Shown here: positions 1-7,503 of the stretch, in pieces | Position numbering within the stretch: the first letter of the stretch is position 1 | Layout of the letters: each line of letters starts with the position of its first letter | NCBI GenBank assembly: GCA_964449275.1 | Contig: CAYVAM010000039.1 | Location: 1-27,654 of the forward strand | Direction of reading: 5' to 3' | From: JAUVZF01 sp964449275 | GTDB lineage: Bacteria; Planctomycetota; Phycisphaerae; FEN-1346 | Length of the DNA: 27,654 nucleotides | Notes under the pieces: generated by a model | What the model was told of the DNA's origin: nothing | The model's input: the letters and a program-made list of their open reading frames with translations, nothing else | The model's database searches: none | Program-made: the position numbers and the translations under genes

Positions 1-97
1 GGGCCTTCTTCCCGCGAAGCGGGTATAGGCCCGGCCCTTTGGGCCGGGTCACGAGGGCCGCTGCCTATTCTCCATTTGAGCCCGCTTCAGCGGGCTT
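1..97. repeat. Repeat module A, copy 1 (REP-type, RAYT-associated)
   Basis: About 97 bp that recur at 712-808 with three substitutions near the middle. The module holds several short GC-rich hairpins: a CCCGC/GCGGG pair, a GGCCCGGCCC/GGGCCGGG pair, and a REP-like palindrome at 80-95 (GCCCGCTTCAGCGGGC). It overlaps the 3' end of the transposase gene on the minus strand. The left end of the unit may lie outside the window. Confidence 0.85.
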
Positions 98-526
98 TCT
101 CTCTTCCTCCGCTTCGACTCGCTCCAGACGCTCGTGCACCGTGCCGCGCGCGTGGTGCTCTCGTTGATTGCGGACGTAGCGCAGCACCCACGGCAGGTCC
201 TTGGCGCCGAAACTCACGACCCCGTACCCCGCCTGCCATTCCAGAACCTTCCGATTGGCGATCTTGTGGTTGACGTGGTGCGAACTCGCCCCTTTGAGTT
301 GCCCGATCCATTCGCTGACGAGAAGCGTCGGCGGGATGCTGACGGCGAGATGAACGTGGTCGTCGGTCCCCCCGACGTCGTGCCAGAACACGCCCGGTTC
401 CTGCATGGCGCGCTTCCGCAAAAAACGCCGGAGTTGGTGTTCGATGTCGTCTTTAAGGATAGGGAGGTCGTCCTTCACGTGCCAGGTGATGTGCAGGTTG
501 ATCTCACTGTAGGCGTTTCGGGACAT
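65..526 (-). CDS. REP-associated tyrosine transposase (RAYT; IS200-like Y1 transposase)
   Basis: This 153-residue protein has the Y1 (IS200/IS605 TnpA) fold signature. The HUH metal-binding motif reads DDHVHLAV (His57 and His59). The likely nucleophile is Tyr117 in RYVRNQREHH. RAYTs nick and rejoin single-stranded DNA at REP hairpins. The ATG at 526 is chosen because the product then starts MSRNAYSEINLH, as in the family. The 22 codons upstream come from a REP palindrome and look non-coding. The C-terminal residues KPAEAGSNGE are encoded by the REP-like palindrome of repeat module A, so the gene end and the repeat are fused. REP palindromes in both orientations surround the gene. The family call is firm; current activity cannot be judged. 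Confidence 0.88.
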   Translation of the reverse strand: MSRNAYSEINLHITWHVKDDLPILKDDIEHQLRRFLRKRAMQEPGVFWHDVGGTDDHVHLAVSIPPTLLVSEWIGQLKGASSHHVNHKIANRKVLEWQAGYGVVSFGAKDLPWVLRYVRNQREHHARGTVHERLERVEAEEERKPAEAGSNGE

Positions 527-543
527 GGCAGATTCCTCGGCTA

Positions 544-680
544 AAGCCCGCCACGAGAAGCCCGCTGAAGCGGGCTTCTCGGAAATACCCAAATGTGGAT
601 CATATCGCCTCGACGCGTGTTAACCAGGGCCAAAGGCCCTGGCCTACACCCTTCGGGCCAAGGCCCGTAAACGGCCCTGG
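544..680. repeat. Repeat modules B and C, copy 1
   Basis: Module B (544-583) contains a perfect hairpin at 555-580: an 11-bp stem GAGAAGCCCGC / GCGGGCTTCTC around TGAA. This is the REP-like palindrome in the opposite orientation to the one at 80-95. Module C (623-680) is a GGGCC/GGCCC-rich segment of about 57 bp. Both recur in the same order at 830-865 and 909-965. They lie immediately upstream of the RAYT gene (its 5' side), as expected for REP sequences mobilised by a RAYT. Confidence 0.8.
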
Positions 681-711
681 GACGTCGCCGGTGTTTATGA
701 GGCCCGTTTAC

Positions 712-965
712 GGGCCTTCTTCCCGCGAAGCGGGTATAGGCCCGGCCCTTTGGGCCGGGTCACGAGAGCCATTGCCTATTCTCCATTTGAGCCCGCTTCA
801 GCGGGCTTCTACTCTTTCTCCTCGGCGCCAGGCCCGCCACGAGAAGCCAGCTGAAGCGGGCTGACACAGAGTTATTAGAGATAGATTATGTGGTTCCGGG
901 AGCCGTTGACCAGGGCTAGAAGCCCTGGCCTACACCCTTCGGGCCAAGGCCCGTAAACGGGCCTG
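712..965. mobile_element. RAYT-less copy of the A-B-C repeat unit (likely non-autonomous derivative)
   Basis: Modules A' (712-808), B' (830-865) and C' (909-965) repeat the order A-B-C seen at 1-680. Only about 21 bp separate A' from B', where the first unit carries the transposase. The short joint resembles both edges of the transposase region: a CT-rich stretch after the palindrome, then CCTCGGC just before module B. This fits an internal deletion that removed the gene and left the ends. B' has one substitution in its palindrome. The stretch 595-1077 has no credible gene. Apart from these repeats I see only a short module at 1021-1036 (CCGAAATCCGCAATCC), which recurs near 10286. Confidence 0.65.
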
Positions 966-1077
966 ACAAGTTCCGCACGCCAGCGCCACTGGCTGCCGCG
1001 TCCTGCTCTTCAATCCCCCATCCGAAATCCGCAATCCCTGTCACCGGCCCAACTCGCGTCCCCGCTTCCGGGCGGCA

Positions 1078-2229
1078 TCACCGCGTGTCGGATTCATCGG
1101 TGGTGTCGCTGTCTTGTGGTGCAGCAGGTGGCTCGGCTACCGCGTTTGACGTCATCGCCGCCGGCACAGGCGCTCCCCTCCGCAACTGCGCCAGCGCCTT
1201 CAGGCCGCCGTACAGGCCGAACAGGGCAAGGATATGGAAGCCGAAGGCAAAGAATTGCTTGCATACCGCCAGCAGCACGGCATCGAGGGCATACAGGACC
1301 ATTCCCGCGATGATGGCCCAGCCATGCCGCTTCCTGGCCAGAGCCCCGATGCCGACGAAGGCCAGGGCGATGAGAACCTCAAACACCAAGGCCACGTGCC
1401 GCGCCGCGTTGCCGGCCTGCTCGGCGGCTGCCACGCCGAGGCCCGCAACGAACTGCGTGATCCCGAGGCCGACGACGAAGGTGATGCCCACCTCGTGGAA
1501 CATCAGCACGGAGTTGATGAACGACAGGCCGCCGATCCAGAAGAACCAGCCCGTGCCGCGCCGGAAGCGACTCTCAGAATCGAGCCGGCGTTCTACAGCC
1601 GCGCGAGTCTGGGCTGTTGGTGAAGGTGCTGGCGCTGCCGGGCCGGCGACCGTCTCTGTCTCAGGCTCCTCGCGAGGGGGTTCTTGGGAGGAGGCTGAGA
1701 TGCCCCTCGATGACGGGTTCCAGGCCTGCCACGGCTGGTCGTCGGGCGGGTCTTCCGCCGGGTGAGGGAAGCCCAACGTCGATGCCACTCGCCCGGCCAT
1801 CGACTTGGCAGTGTCATATCGCCCGAGCTTCCTCAGCACGATCTCCCGGCCGGCGCACTCCATCACAACCTTGTAGTGCAAGCCGGCGACCCGGTCTTTG
1901 GTGGCCTTGGGGCTGAGCCACACCGCGTCGATGTCGTCGAACGAAAGCGTCTCTCGCGAAATCTTGAAACCCAGTCCGATGTAGCGTGTCACGGTACGAA
2001 ACCGCGGGTCCACTATGATGCCGCCCCTGAGAAGGGCGGCGAGTCCGCCCACCACAAAGAAACCGCCCAGCACCAAGAGCGCCAGAGGTGGGTCCGTGCC
2101 TTCTTTCCCAAGGAACAGGGCTACGAACAACTGTAGCCCTCCGATGGCCAGCAGGGGCAGGGCCAGGAGTTTGCCGTACCATCTGCCAGAAGGAACGATT
2201 AGCGGCGGTCGCGGCTGGTCAGCGGACAT
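1078..2229 (-). CDS. Uncharacterised multi-pass membrane protein
   Basis: 383 residues; I do not recognise the family. Two hydrophobic segments lie near the N-terminus (about residues 18-41 and 47-66). A cytosolic-looking stretch follows that resembles a bacterial PH-type membrane-associated domain (IIVDPRFRTVTRYIG, then ETLSFDDIDAV). Next comes a proline- and glutamate-rich linker (about 155-210), and then four or five more hydrophobic helices to about residue 350. The tail is acidic. The ATG at 2229 lies 34 bp after proC with a GGGGGGA purine run upstream. A longer reading frame up to 2526 would overlap proC and is low-complexity. It is the last gene of the mlaEFD-proC operon. The PH-like reading is an inference from pattern alone. 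Confidence 0.75.
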   Translation of the reverse strand: MSADQPRPPLIVPSGRWYGKLLALPLLAIGGLQLFVALFLGKEGTDPPLALLVLGGFFVVGGLAALLRGGIIVDPRFRTVTRYIGLGFKISRETLSFDDIDAVWLSPKATKDRVAGLHYKVVMECAGREIVLRKLGRYDTAKSMAGRVASTLGFPHPAEDPPDDQPWQAWNPSSRGISASSQEPPREEPETETVAGPAAPAPSPTAQTRAAVERRLDSESRFRRGTGWFFWIGGLSFINSVLMFHEVGITFVVGLGITQFVAGLGVAAAEQAGNAARHVALVFEVLIALAFVGIGALARKRHGWAIIAGMVLYALDAVLLAVCKQFFAFGFHILALFGLYGGLKALAQLRRGAPVPAAMTSNAVAEPPAAPQDSDTTDESDTR

Positions 2230-2263
2230 GGCGGCGTCCCCCCAAGCGTATGTCGGCACACGG

Positions 2264-3073
2264 TTACCTGCCCAGTTCCCTTCCCCGGTCGCGGGCGGCT
2301 TTGACGGCTTCGAGGACGGTGTTCTTGAGGCCGAGGGCGTCGAAGGTGCGGATGGCGGCTTCGGTCGTGCCGCCGGGGCTGGTGACGTTGCGGCGAAGGT
2401 CGGCGGCGTCTTGGCCGGATTCCGCGAGAAGTCGTGCGGCCCCCTCGAACGTGACGCGGGCCAGTCGGCGCGCGTCGTCTTCCGAGAGGCCCATCTCGAC
2501 GGCCGCCTCCGCCAGAAGTTCCACAAGATAGAAGAAGTACGCCGGCCCGGACCCCGAGACCGCCGTGACGGCGTCCATGAGGTCTTCCGGGACGCGGATC
2601 ACCTCGGCGGCGGCGCCGAGGAACCGTTCGGCGGTGGCGAGGTCGTCGGGCGTGGCGCACGAGCCGGCGCAGATGCCCGCCATGCCGCGCCCCACGAGCA
2701 TCGGCGTGTTGGGCATCGCCCGGACCGCGCGTGTGCCGGCCGCAAGGACCTGCTCGACGCGGCGTGTGGAGATGCCTGCACAGATGGAGATAACGAGTTT
2801 GTGCGGTCCGAACTTCCCGCCCAGGGCCGCCAGGGCCGCGTCGAACTGCTGGGGCTTGACGGCCACGAGCACGGTCGGCGCGTGTTGGACGACGGTTTCG
2901 TTTTCCGCGACGGCGCTGACGCCGAGTGTGTCGAGGAACACCCGCCGCCTCTCGGGATCGGGGTCGGAGGCGATCATCTCGCCGGGCGCGAGGACCTCGG
3001 CCCCGAGGATGCCGCGCGCGATCGCCTCCGCCATGTTGCCCGCGCCGAGCAAACCGAGTTGGATGGTGCTCAT
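2264..3073 (-). CDS. proC: Pyrroline-5-carboxylate reductase
   Basis: This 269-residue enzyme catalyses the last step of proline synthesis, the NAD(P)H-dependent reduction of pyrroline-5-carboxylate, in the cytoplasm. The N-terminus carries the Rossmann motif GLLGAGNMAEAI (residues 7-18). VAVKPQQ follows near 71-77 and RAMPNTP near 118-124. The C-terminal dimerisation domain holds the family signature VSGSGPAYFF (about 172-181) and TSPGGTTEAAI (about 231-241). Length is normal for ProC. The ATG at 3073 has a GAGG Shine-Dalgarno sequence just upstream. The gene starts 28 bp after mlaD and probably shares its transcript. Pairing with lipid-transport genes has no obvious metabolic logic. Confidence 0.96.
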   Translation of the reverse strand: MSTIQLGLLGAGNMAEAIARGILGAEVLAPGEMIASDPDPERRRVFLDTLGVSAVAENETVVQHAPTVLVAVKPQQFDAALAALGGKFGPHKLVISICAGISTRRVEQVLAAGTRAVRAMPNTPMLVGRGMAGICAGSCATPDDLATAERFLGAAAEVIRVPEDLMDAVTAVSGSGPAYFFYLVELLAEAAVEMGLSEDDARRLARVTFEGAARLLAESGQDAADLRRNVTSPGGTTEAAIRTFDALGLKNTVLEAVKAARDRGRELGR

Positions 3074-3101
3074 GGACCTCGCCTTCCGGATTCGACCCTG
3101 C

Positions 3102-4214
3102 CTAAGGTTCCTTAGCCCCGAGGCCCTCTTTGCGAAAGAGGTCCAATGTGCGCTTGACGTTATCGAGGGTGCTGTTGAGGTTTTCGATGAGCGTCACGAG
3201 TGCGCGGTGGAGTTCATCGTCCTTGATGAGTTTGGGGATGGTTCCCTGGGCCTTGCCTTCGCCGGCCAGGAATGCCTTGAGGTCTTTGCGGATGTCGTCG
3301 GCGGCCTTCTTGACGGCGCCCCCCGCATCCTGGAGGGAGGTGAACGCCTTGTCGGCCCGCTCGACGGTCTTGTCGGCCTTATCGAGGGTCTTGTTGAACT
3401 TCTCGGCGCTCTGGCGGGCGTTCTTCATAATCTGCCCGAGGTCGCTTTCGGGGTTCTCCAACTGGTCCCGCGTGTGTGCGATAACGGCATCCACTTTTTC
3501 GAGCAGCGTCCAGAGGTTCTTTTTCAGGTTCTTGTCTTTCTTGAGGTCTTGGAGTGTGCGCGGTTCGGCGAATTCCTTTAAGTTTGCGGCTGCGGTCTGG
3601 AGTTCTGCGGCAAGTGTCCATAGATTCCTATGTTCGATGTTCCATCCCTCGGGCGGTTTTGTGAAAGCGGCAACGTTCTCGGCGGTGATCTGGAGTTGCT
3701 CCATGGCGGTCGAGAGGTTCGGGTGCATCCCTTTCTCCCGCACGTCCTTGAGGGTCCGTGGTTCGGCGAGTTCCGTCAGGTTCGTGACGAGTTCTTCCGG
3801 CAGCAGTTCCGGTGCCTTGATCCGGCCTTCGACCTCGGCCGTCCCGTTGGTCAGCAGATAGCCGGTCGGTTTGGCGGTTGTCCGGAAGTCCAGGTACAGG
3901 TCGCCGGTGGTGCCCTGCTGGGCGACGAACACGGCCTCGTTGGGGATCTCGACGCCGGTATTGACCCGCATATCGACCCAAACGCCCAGTCGGTGAGGGC
4001 TTGGCGTGACATCGCGTACGCAGCCGATATCGATGCCGTCCATGTGCACGCGCTTCCCTTCGTGGATGTCCCGGGCGCTGGGCAGGTACCCCTTGACGGT
4101 GTACCCGCTGCGGAAGAAGATGCCGACGGCTTTGAACTTGACGATCATCGCGCCAAGGAGGATGGCCCCCCCCAGGACGAACAGGCCGACGACGACGTTC
4201 TTTCGCTCGTTCAC
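3102..4214 (-). CDS. mlaD: MCE-domain lipid-binding protein (MlaD-like)
   Basis: 370 residues. A single N-terminal membrane helix (about 6-26, GLFVLGGAILLGAMIVKF) is followed by one MCE domain (about 36-115), including YLPSARDIHEGKRVHMDGIDIG. A long, charged, mostly helical C-terminal region (about 130-360) predicts coiled coil. MCE proteins form periplasmic hexamers that carry phospholipid between inner membrane and outer membrane. Start is the GTG at 4214, which overlaps the mlaF stop codon as GTGA. Earlier in-frame starts would lie inside mlaF. The helical tail is longer than in E. coli MlaD and resembles MCE proteins whose tails build a needle or tunnel. Function follows from family and operon. 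Confidence 0.9.
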   Translation of the reverse strand: MNERKNVVVGLFVLGGAILLGAMIVKFKAVGIFFRSGYTVKGYLPSARDIHEGKRVHMDGIDIGCVRDVTPSPHRLGVWVDMRVNTGVEIPNEAVFVAQQGTTGDLYLDFRTTAKPTGYLLTNGTAEVEGRIKAPELLPEELVTNLTELAEPRTLKDVREKGMHPNLSTAMEQLQITAENVAAFTKPPEGWNIEHRNLWTLAAELQTAAANLKEFAEPRTLQDLKKDKNLKKNLWTLLEKVDAVIAHTRDQLENPESDLGQIMKNARQSAEKFNKTLDKADKTVERADKAFTSLQDAGGAVKKAADDIRKDLKAFLAGEGKAQGTIPKLIKDDELHRALVTLIENLNSTLDNVKRTLDLFRKEGLGAKEP

Positions 4215-5050
4215 GGGATGTCTCCTTGCGGCGGCGTGGCCGCGAGGCTCGCGTCGCCGTGAATGAACCGCTGGACGCGGACGTCCGCGTGCCGGCGGAT
4301 CGCCTCCGGCGGGCCGTCCGCGATGACCTCGCCCTCGTGCAGCATGATCAGGCGGTCGCCCACCTTGTAGGCACTGGCCATGTCGTGCGTCACGACGATG
4401 CCGGTGGTCTTCAGTTCCCGCTGGCACCGCAGGATCAACTCATTGATGGTGTCGCCCGTGACGGGGTCCAGGCCGGTGGTCGGCTCGTCGTACAGGATGA
4501 CCTCCGGGTCGATGGCGATGGCGCGGGCAAGACCCACCCGCTTGCGCATGCCGCCCGACAGTTCTTCCGGAAGCAGGTCCTGGCTGCCGTCCATATCGAC
4601 GAGGGCGAGTTTCTGCCGGACGACCTCGCGGATGACATCCTCCGGCCAGTGCTTGTGCTCCCGCAGGGCGAACGCCACGTTCTCGTACACCGTCAGGAAA
4701 TCGAACAGCGCAGCGCTCTGGAACAGCATCCCGAACCGCATCCGCACCGGGCCGAGACGGCGTTCGCTCAGGTCCGTGATCTCCGCGCCGTCGATGAAGA
4801 TGCGGCCGGCGTCGGGCTTCATGAGCCCCAGGATCAGTTTCAGCATGACGCTCTTGCCGACGCCGCTGGCGCCCAGAACGACGGTCGTCTCGCCGCGGCG
4901 GAACGCCAGCGTCAGGTCCCGGAAGACCGGGTGCCCGCCGAACTGCTTGCTGACGCCCTCGAGGCGGATGACGGCCTGGGGCCGGTCCTGCGCGGCCGGC
5001 GCGGGCCCGCCGCTGTCAGGCTCCATGCGAATTGGCTCGCTCGCACTCAT
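4211..5050 (-). CDS. mlaF: ABC transporter ATPase of the Mla lipid transport system
   Basis: 279 residues, a standard ABC nucleotide-binding domain: Walker A GASGVGKS (60-67), Q-loop FQS near 110-112, signature LSGGMRKR (164-171), Walker B VILYDEPTTGLD (184-195) and the H-loop histidine in VTHD (222). GASGVGKS with LSGGMRKRVGLARA is characteristic of the MlaF branch. It powers the MlaE permease at the inner membrane. The ATG at 5050 overlaps the mlaE stop as ATGA, indicating translational coupling. About 25 variable residues precede the conserved VIRLEGVSKQFGG. The gene sits between mlaE and mlaD. Confidence 0.94.
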   Translation of the reverse strand: MSASEPIRMEPDSGGPAPAAQDRPQAVIRLEGVSKQFGGHPVFRDLTLAFRRGETTVVLGASGVGKSVMLKLILGLMKPDAGRIFIDGAEITDLSERRLGPVRMRFGMLFQSAALFDFLTVYENVAFALREHKHWPEDVIREVVRQKLALVDMDGSQDLLPEELSGGMRKRVGLARAIAIDPEVILYDEPTTGLDPVTGDTINELILRCQRELKTTGIVVTHDMASAYKVGDRLIMLHEGEVIADGPPEAIRRHADVRVQRFIHGDASLAATPPQGDIP

Positions 5051-5865
5051 AATAGGAAGACGCTGGCCCGTGCCCACAGCGCGTCGTACAGGCCCTGAAG
5101 GAACATGACGATGAACAGGTCCAGGATCAGGATGGCCATGAACGAGACGACGAACGCTTCGGTGGCAGCGCGGCCGACGCCCTCGGCCCCCTGCCGGCTC
5201 TGGAACCCCTTGTAGCACGAAATCAGCGCAATCGCCGCACCGAAAAACACGCTCTTGAACACCCCCGCAAAGATGTCCCAGTTCTCGATCGCGTTGGCCG
5301 AGTGCATCCAGTACTCGTGCGTATCGACGCCGTACCCCCACGCCACCACGTACCCGCCCACGATCCCCACAAAGTCGCAATACACCGTCAGGAACGGGAT
5401 GAGCAGAAGGCACGCCAGGAACCGCGGAACGACCAGGTGCCGGATCGGGTCCGCACCCATCGCCCGCAGCGCGTCGATCTGCTCCGTCACCTTCATCGTT
5501 CCCAGCCCGGCCGCCAGCGCCCCGCCTACCCGGCCGGCGATCATCACCCCCGCCAGGACCGGCCCCAGTTCCTTGACCACCGACAGGTTGACGACCGCCC
5601 CCAACCAGGAGGTCCGACCCAGCAACTCGAACTGGGGGTACGATTGAAGCGCCAGCACCATCCCGACGAACGCGCCCGTAAAGATGATGACCGGCAGGCT
5701 GCGCACACCCACCTCATACAACTGAGCACGCAGCAGCCACCACCGCGTGAAGTCCGTGAAAATCCAGCGGAACGTGTGGCCGGAAAAAACCGTGAACTTG
5801 CCCAGGTCGCCAACCTGGTCGGTCACGAAACGCCCAACGCTCGCAATCGGTCTCGCGATTCCCAC
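5047..5865 (-). CDS. mlaE: MlaE-family ABC permease
   Basis: 272 residues with about five to six hydrophobic helices. It carries the MlaE/DUF140 signature ELGPVLAGVMIAGRVGGA followed by LGTMKVTEQIDALRAMG, in the cytoplasmic loop that couples to the ATPase. It is the inner-membrane permease of an MCE lipid transporter. Start is the GTG at 5865, six nucleotides after a strong AAGGAG site. Upstream in-frame sequence up to 6003 lacks conservation and runs through the promoter. It is the first gene of the operon. No MlaC- or MlaB-like gene follows, so those parts are absent or encoded elsewhere. Confidence 0.93.
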   Translation of the reverse strand: MGIARPIASVGRFVTDQVGDLGKFTVFSGHTFRWIFTDFTRWWLLRAQLYEVGVRSLPVIIFTGAFVGMVLALQSYPQFELLGRTSWLGAVVNLSVVKELGPVLAGVMIAGRVGGALAAGLGTMKVTEQIDALRAMGADPIRHLVVPRFLACLLLIPFLTVYCDFVGIVGGYVVAWGYGVDTHEYWMHSANAIENWDIFAGVFKSVFFGAAIALISCYKGFQSRQGAEGVGRAATEAFVVSFMAILILDLFIVMFLQGLYDALWARASVFLL

Positions 5866-5887
5866 ACACGGCTCCTTTGGCAGACAT

Positions 5888-5916
5888 ATCGTAAGCCGAG
5901 AGAGGGGGCGTTTCAA
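5888..5916 (-). promoter_or_regulatory. Sigma70-type promoter of the mlaEFD-proC operon
   Basis: On the minus strand, TTGAAA (5911-5916) and TACGAT (5888-5893) are separated by 17 bp. They end 22 bp before the mlaE GTG, leaving room for the AAGGAG site. The near-consensus boxes and their position support the call; no transcript data are available. Confidence 0.7.
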
Positions 5917-6080
5917 GTATTCGTGGCAATTACCCCCCCAGCCCGCCGTCGTCCGAGCCCGACGCGGCAGCGTCGGGTTACCATCCCCCACCGTGCCGCG
6001 CACCGCGCTATGCCGTCCCGCGGTCGTACGTGAACTGTAACGCCGCCGAATGCCACCCTGGCACGGCTATGCCTCGTGCC

Positions 6081-6108
6081 TTGACGTCGGCCCGCGCAAG
6101 TTTATGAT
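6081..6108 (+). promoter_or_regulatory. Sigma70-type promoter of the flavin reductase gene
   Basis: TTGACG (6081-6086) and TATGAT (6103-6108) are separated by 16 bp. They lie about 35 bp upstream of the ATG at 6144, which has GAGGAG six nucleotides before it. The promoter is divergent from the mla operon promoter at 5888-5916. Confidence 0.65.
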
Positions 6109-6143
6109 GCCGGCGTCACCCGACCGCCAGCGAGGAGCCCCCC

Positions 6144-6725
6144 ATGGCCAAACGCCTGCTCGATAAGATCTTCCGCCCCGTCTACCCGACGCCCGCGTGC
6201 CTCATCACCAGTCTGGCCGCAGACGGCACGCCCAACATCATCACGCTGGCCGAGACGTTCAACATCTCCATCGGCGTCGACGGCTACGTGACGGTGGGCC
6301 TGGCGATCGTGCCGTCGCGGTACTCGCACGACCTCATCGAGGCCTCCGGCGAGTTCACCGTCAACATCCCGACCGCCGACATGGTCCGTGAGGTGGACCG
6401 ATGCGGCACGGTCTCCGGCCGGCGGCACGACAAGTTCGCGTATTCCGGCCTCACGCCGCTGCCCGCGACGAAGGTCAAACCGCCCATCATCGCCGAATGC
6501 CCCGTCAACCTCGAATGCACACTCATCGACATCACCCAGGCCGGCGACCACGACCTCTTTCGCGGCGAAGTCGTCGCCCAGCACGTCGACGAGGCCATCC
6601 TCAACGCCGACGGCGCCATCGCCATCGACCGCCTCAACCCGCTCTCCTACGTCCTCGGCCAATACTGGTCCCTCGGCCGCCACCTCGCCGACCACGGGTT
6701 TACGAAAAAAAACGCCGGCCAGTAA
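6144..6725 (+). CDS. Flavin reductase-like FMN-binding protein
   Basis: 193 residues of the flavin reductase-like split-barrel family (DIM6/NTAB type). Typical features are the N-terminal YPTPACLITSLAADGTPNI (the first strands, as in families that begin P-x-P-V-x-L-V-T), the FMN-contact region VGLAIVPSRYSHDLI, FTVNIPTADMV and RRHDKFAYSGL. Members bind FMN and either reduce it for a partner monooxygenase or act as stand-alone reductases; the substrate cannot be told here. ATG with GAGGAG at the right distance. The gene is monocistronic, since repeats follow it directly. The product is cytoplasmic with no signal peptide. Confidence 0.88.
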   Translation: MAKRLLDKIFRPVYPTPACLITSLAADGTPNIITLAETFNISIGVDGYVTVGLAIVPSRYSHDLIEASGEFTVNIPTADMVREVDRCGTVSGRRHDKFAYSGLTPLPATKVKPPIIAECPVNLECTLIDITQAGDHDLFRGEVVAQHVDEAILNADGAIAIDRLNPLSYVLGQYWSLGRHLADHGFTKKNAGQ

Positions 6726-6758
6726 CGCATCCACACCCCTGTGCCACGGCCGCCGCGC

Positions 6759-7076
6759 TGTCACCCCGAGCGTAGCCGAGGGGTCTCGCCGTTGCCGTTC
6801 GTTCCGCATTCCGCGTTCCGCATTCCGCATTTGAACGGCTCTCGCCGTTGTCTCTGTCACCCTGAGCGCAGCCGAACGGGTCTCGCCGTTCCCCGTTCAT
6901 CCCGCGACGCCGCCACCGCCGGCGATTTACCTTGACGGTCCTGACATCTCGCATTACTCTACACCCATGACAGCCGTAGGCCGGGCCATGCCCCGGCAAT
7001 GTTGTCACCCTGAGCGTAGCCGAACGGGTCTCGCCGTTTGCCGTTCAGCCGTAGGCCGGGGCGCGCCCCGGCAATC
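6759..7076 (+). repeat. Cluster of dispersed intergenic repeat modules
   Basis: Three copies of a module of about 40 bp begin at 6760, 6856 and 7004. Its core is GTCACCC-GAGCG-AGCCGA, then GGGTCTCGCCGTT and a CCGTTC end. A related fourth copy lies at 27611. Between copies 1 and 2 is a run of the 7-nt unit ATTCCGC with variants (6801-6830). Two hairpins with GTAGGCCGGG / CCCCGGC arms lie near 6974-7000 and 7051-7075. I see no gene in 6726-7076. Confidence 0.75.
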
Positions 7077-7272
7077 ATGCTGAGGGCCTGCGGCCTGGCC
7101 GAGTTCGGCATTGCCGCCGCAGAACTGCCCGGCCCGAAGCCGAACGGCAAAGGGAGATAAGGTCTATGTCACCCGGAACGCCCCGCCGCAGCTCGACCAT
7201 CCGGAGACCCCCCTCGGCCGCGCCCTGCGGCCGCAAAAGCCGGGACCGAAGCCTGAGAGGCGGAGGAGTTGA
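7077..7272 (+). pseudogene. Possible frame-shifted C-terminal remnant of an unidentified gene
   Basis: Two adjacent open stretches in different frames look protein-like. The first, from the ATG at 7077 to the TAA at 7158, ends LPGPKPNGKGR. The second, in the next frame, runs through GDKVYVTRNAPPQLDHPE and LGRALRPQKPGPKP to the TGA at 7270. If the frame were restored they would join smoothly at NGKG-DKVYV. No family is recognised. The 186 bp from 7273 to the promoter at 7459 show no convincing gene; the frame 7166-7462 has unconvincing composition. Confidence 0.25.
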
Positions 7273-7458
7273 GGCCCTGTCCCCGGAACTGCCCCGCGGG
7301 GTCGCCCACTTTGTCTCGCGTCATCTGCTTATTCCCCCGTACCCAATAATGCTTGACATTTCAGAAGTTGGGATGGAGATAAGCCTCCAAGGGCAGAGGC
7401 GGGCTGGGTTCCGTGGGGAAGTTCAGCTCGCGAAGCAGATCGAGCGGCAAAAAAGCGC

Positions 7459-7487
7459 TTGACAGGCGGTACTAAATGTGGTATCAT
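7459..7487 (+). promoter_or_regulatory. Strong sigma70-type promoter of the accessory cassette
   Basis: A perfect -35 box TTGACA (7459-7464) is 17 bp from TATCAT (7482-7487). Transcription would begin near 7494, only about ten nucleotides before the ATG at 7504. The transcript would therefore be almost leaderless. The GAGGT at 7492-7496, although well placed as a ribosome site, would lie at or before the start point. Confidence 0.75.
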
Positions 7488-7503
7488 TCCCGAGGTAATG
7501 CCG

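Noticed and set aside
595..864. Open frame on the plus strand within the RAYT repeat region
   Set aside because: Made entirely of repeat modules C and A'; no protein-like pattern or ribosome site.
2230..2526. N-terminal extension of the membrane protein into proC
   Set aside because: Antiparallel-free overlap of nearly 300 nt in another frame of proC, low-complexity Pro/Ser/Arg; ATG at 2229 fits operon spacing.
7166..7462. 98-codon frame before the accessory cassette
   Set aside because: Arg/Ser-rich, unlike a folded protein, and it runs into the -35 box of the next promoter; a different frame in its first part looks more coding-like.
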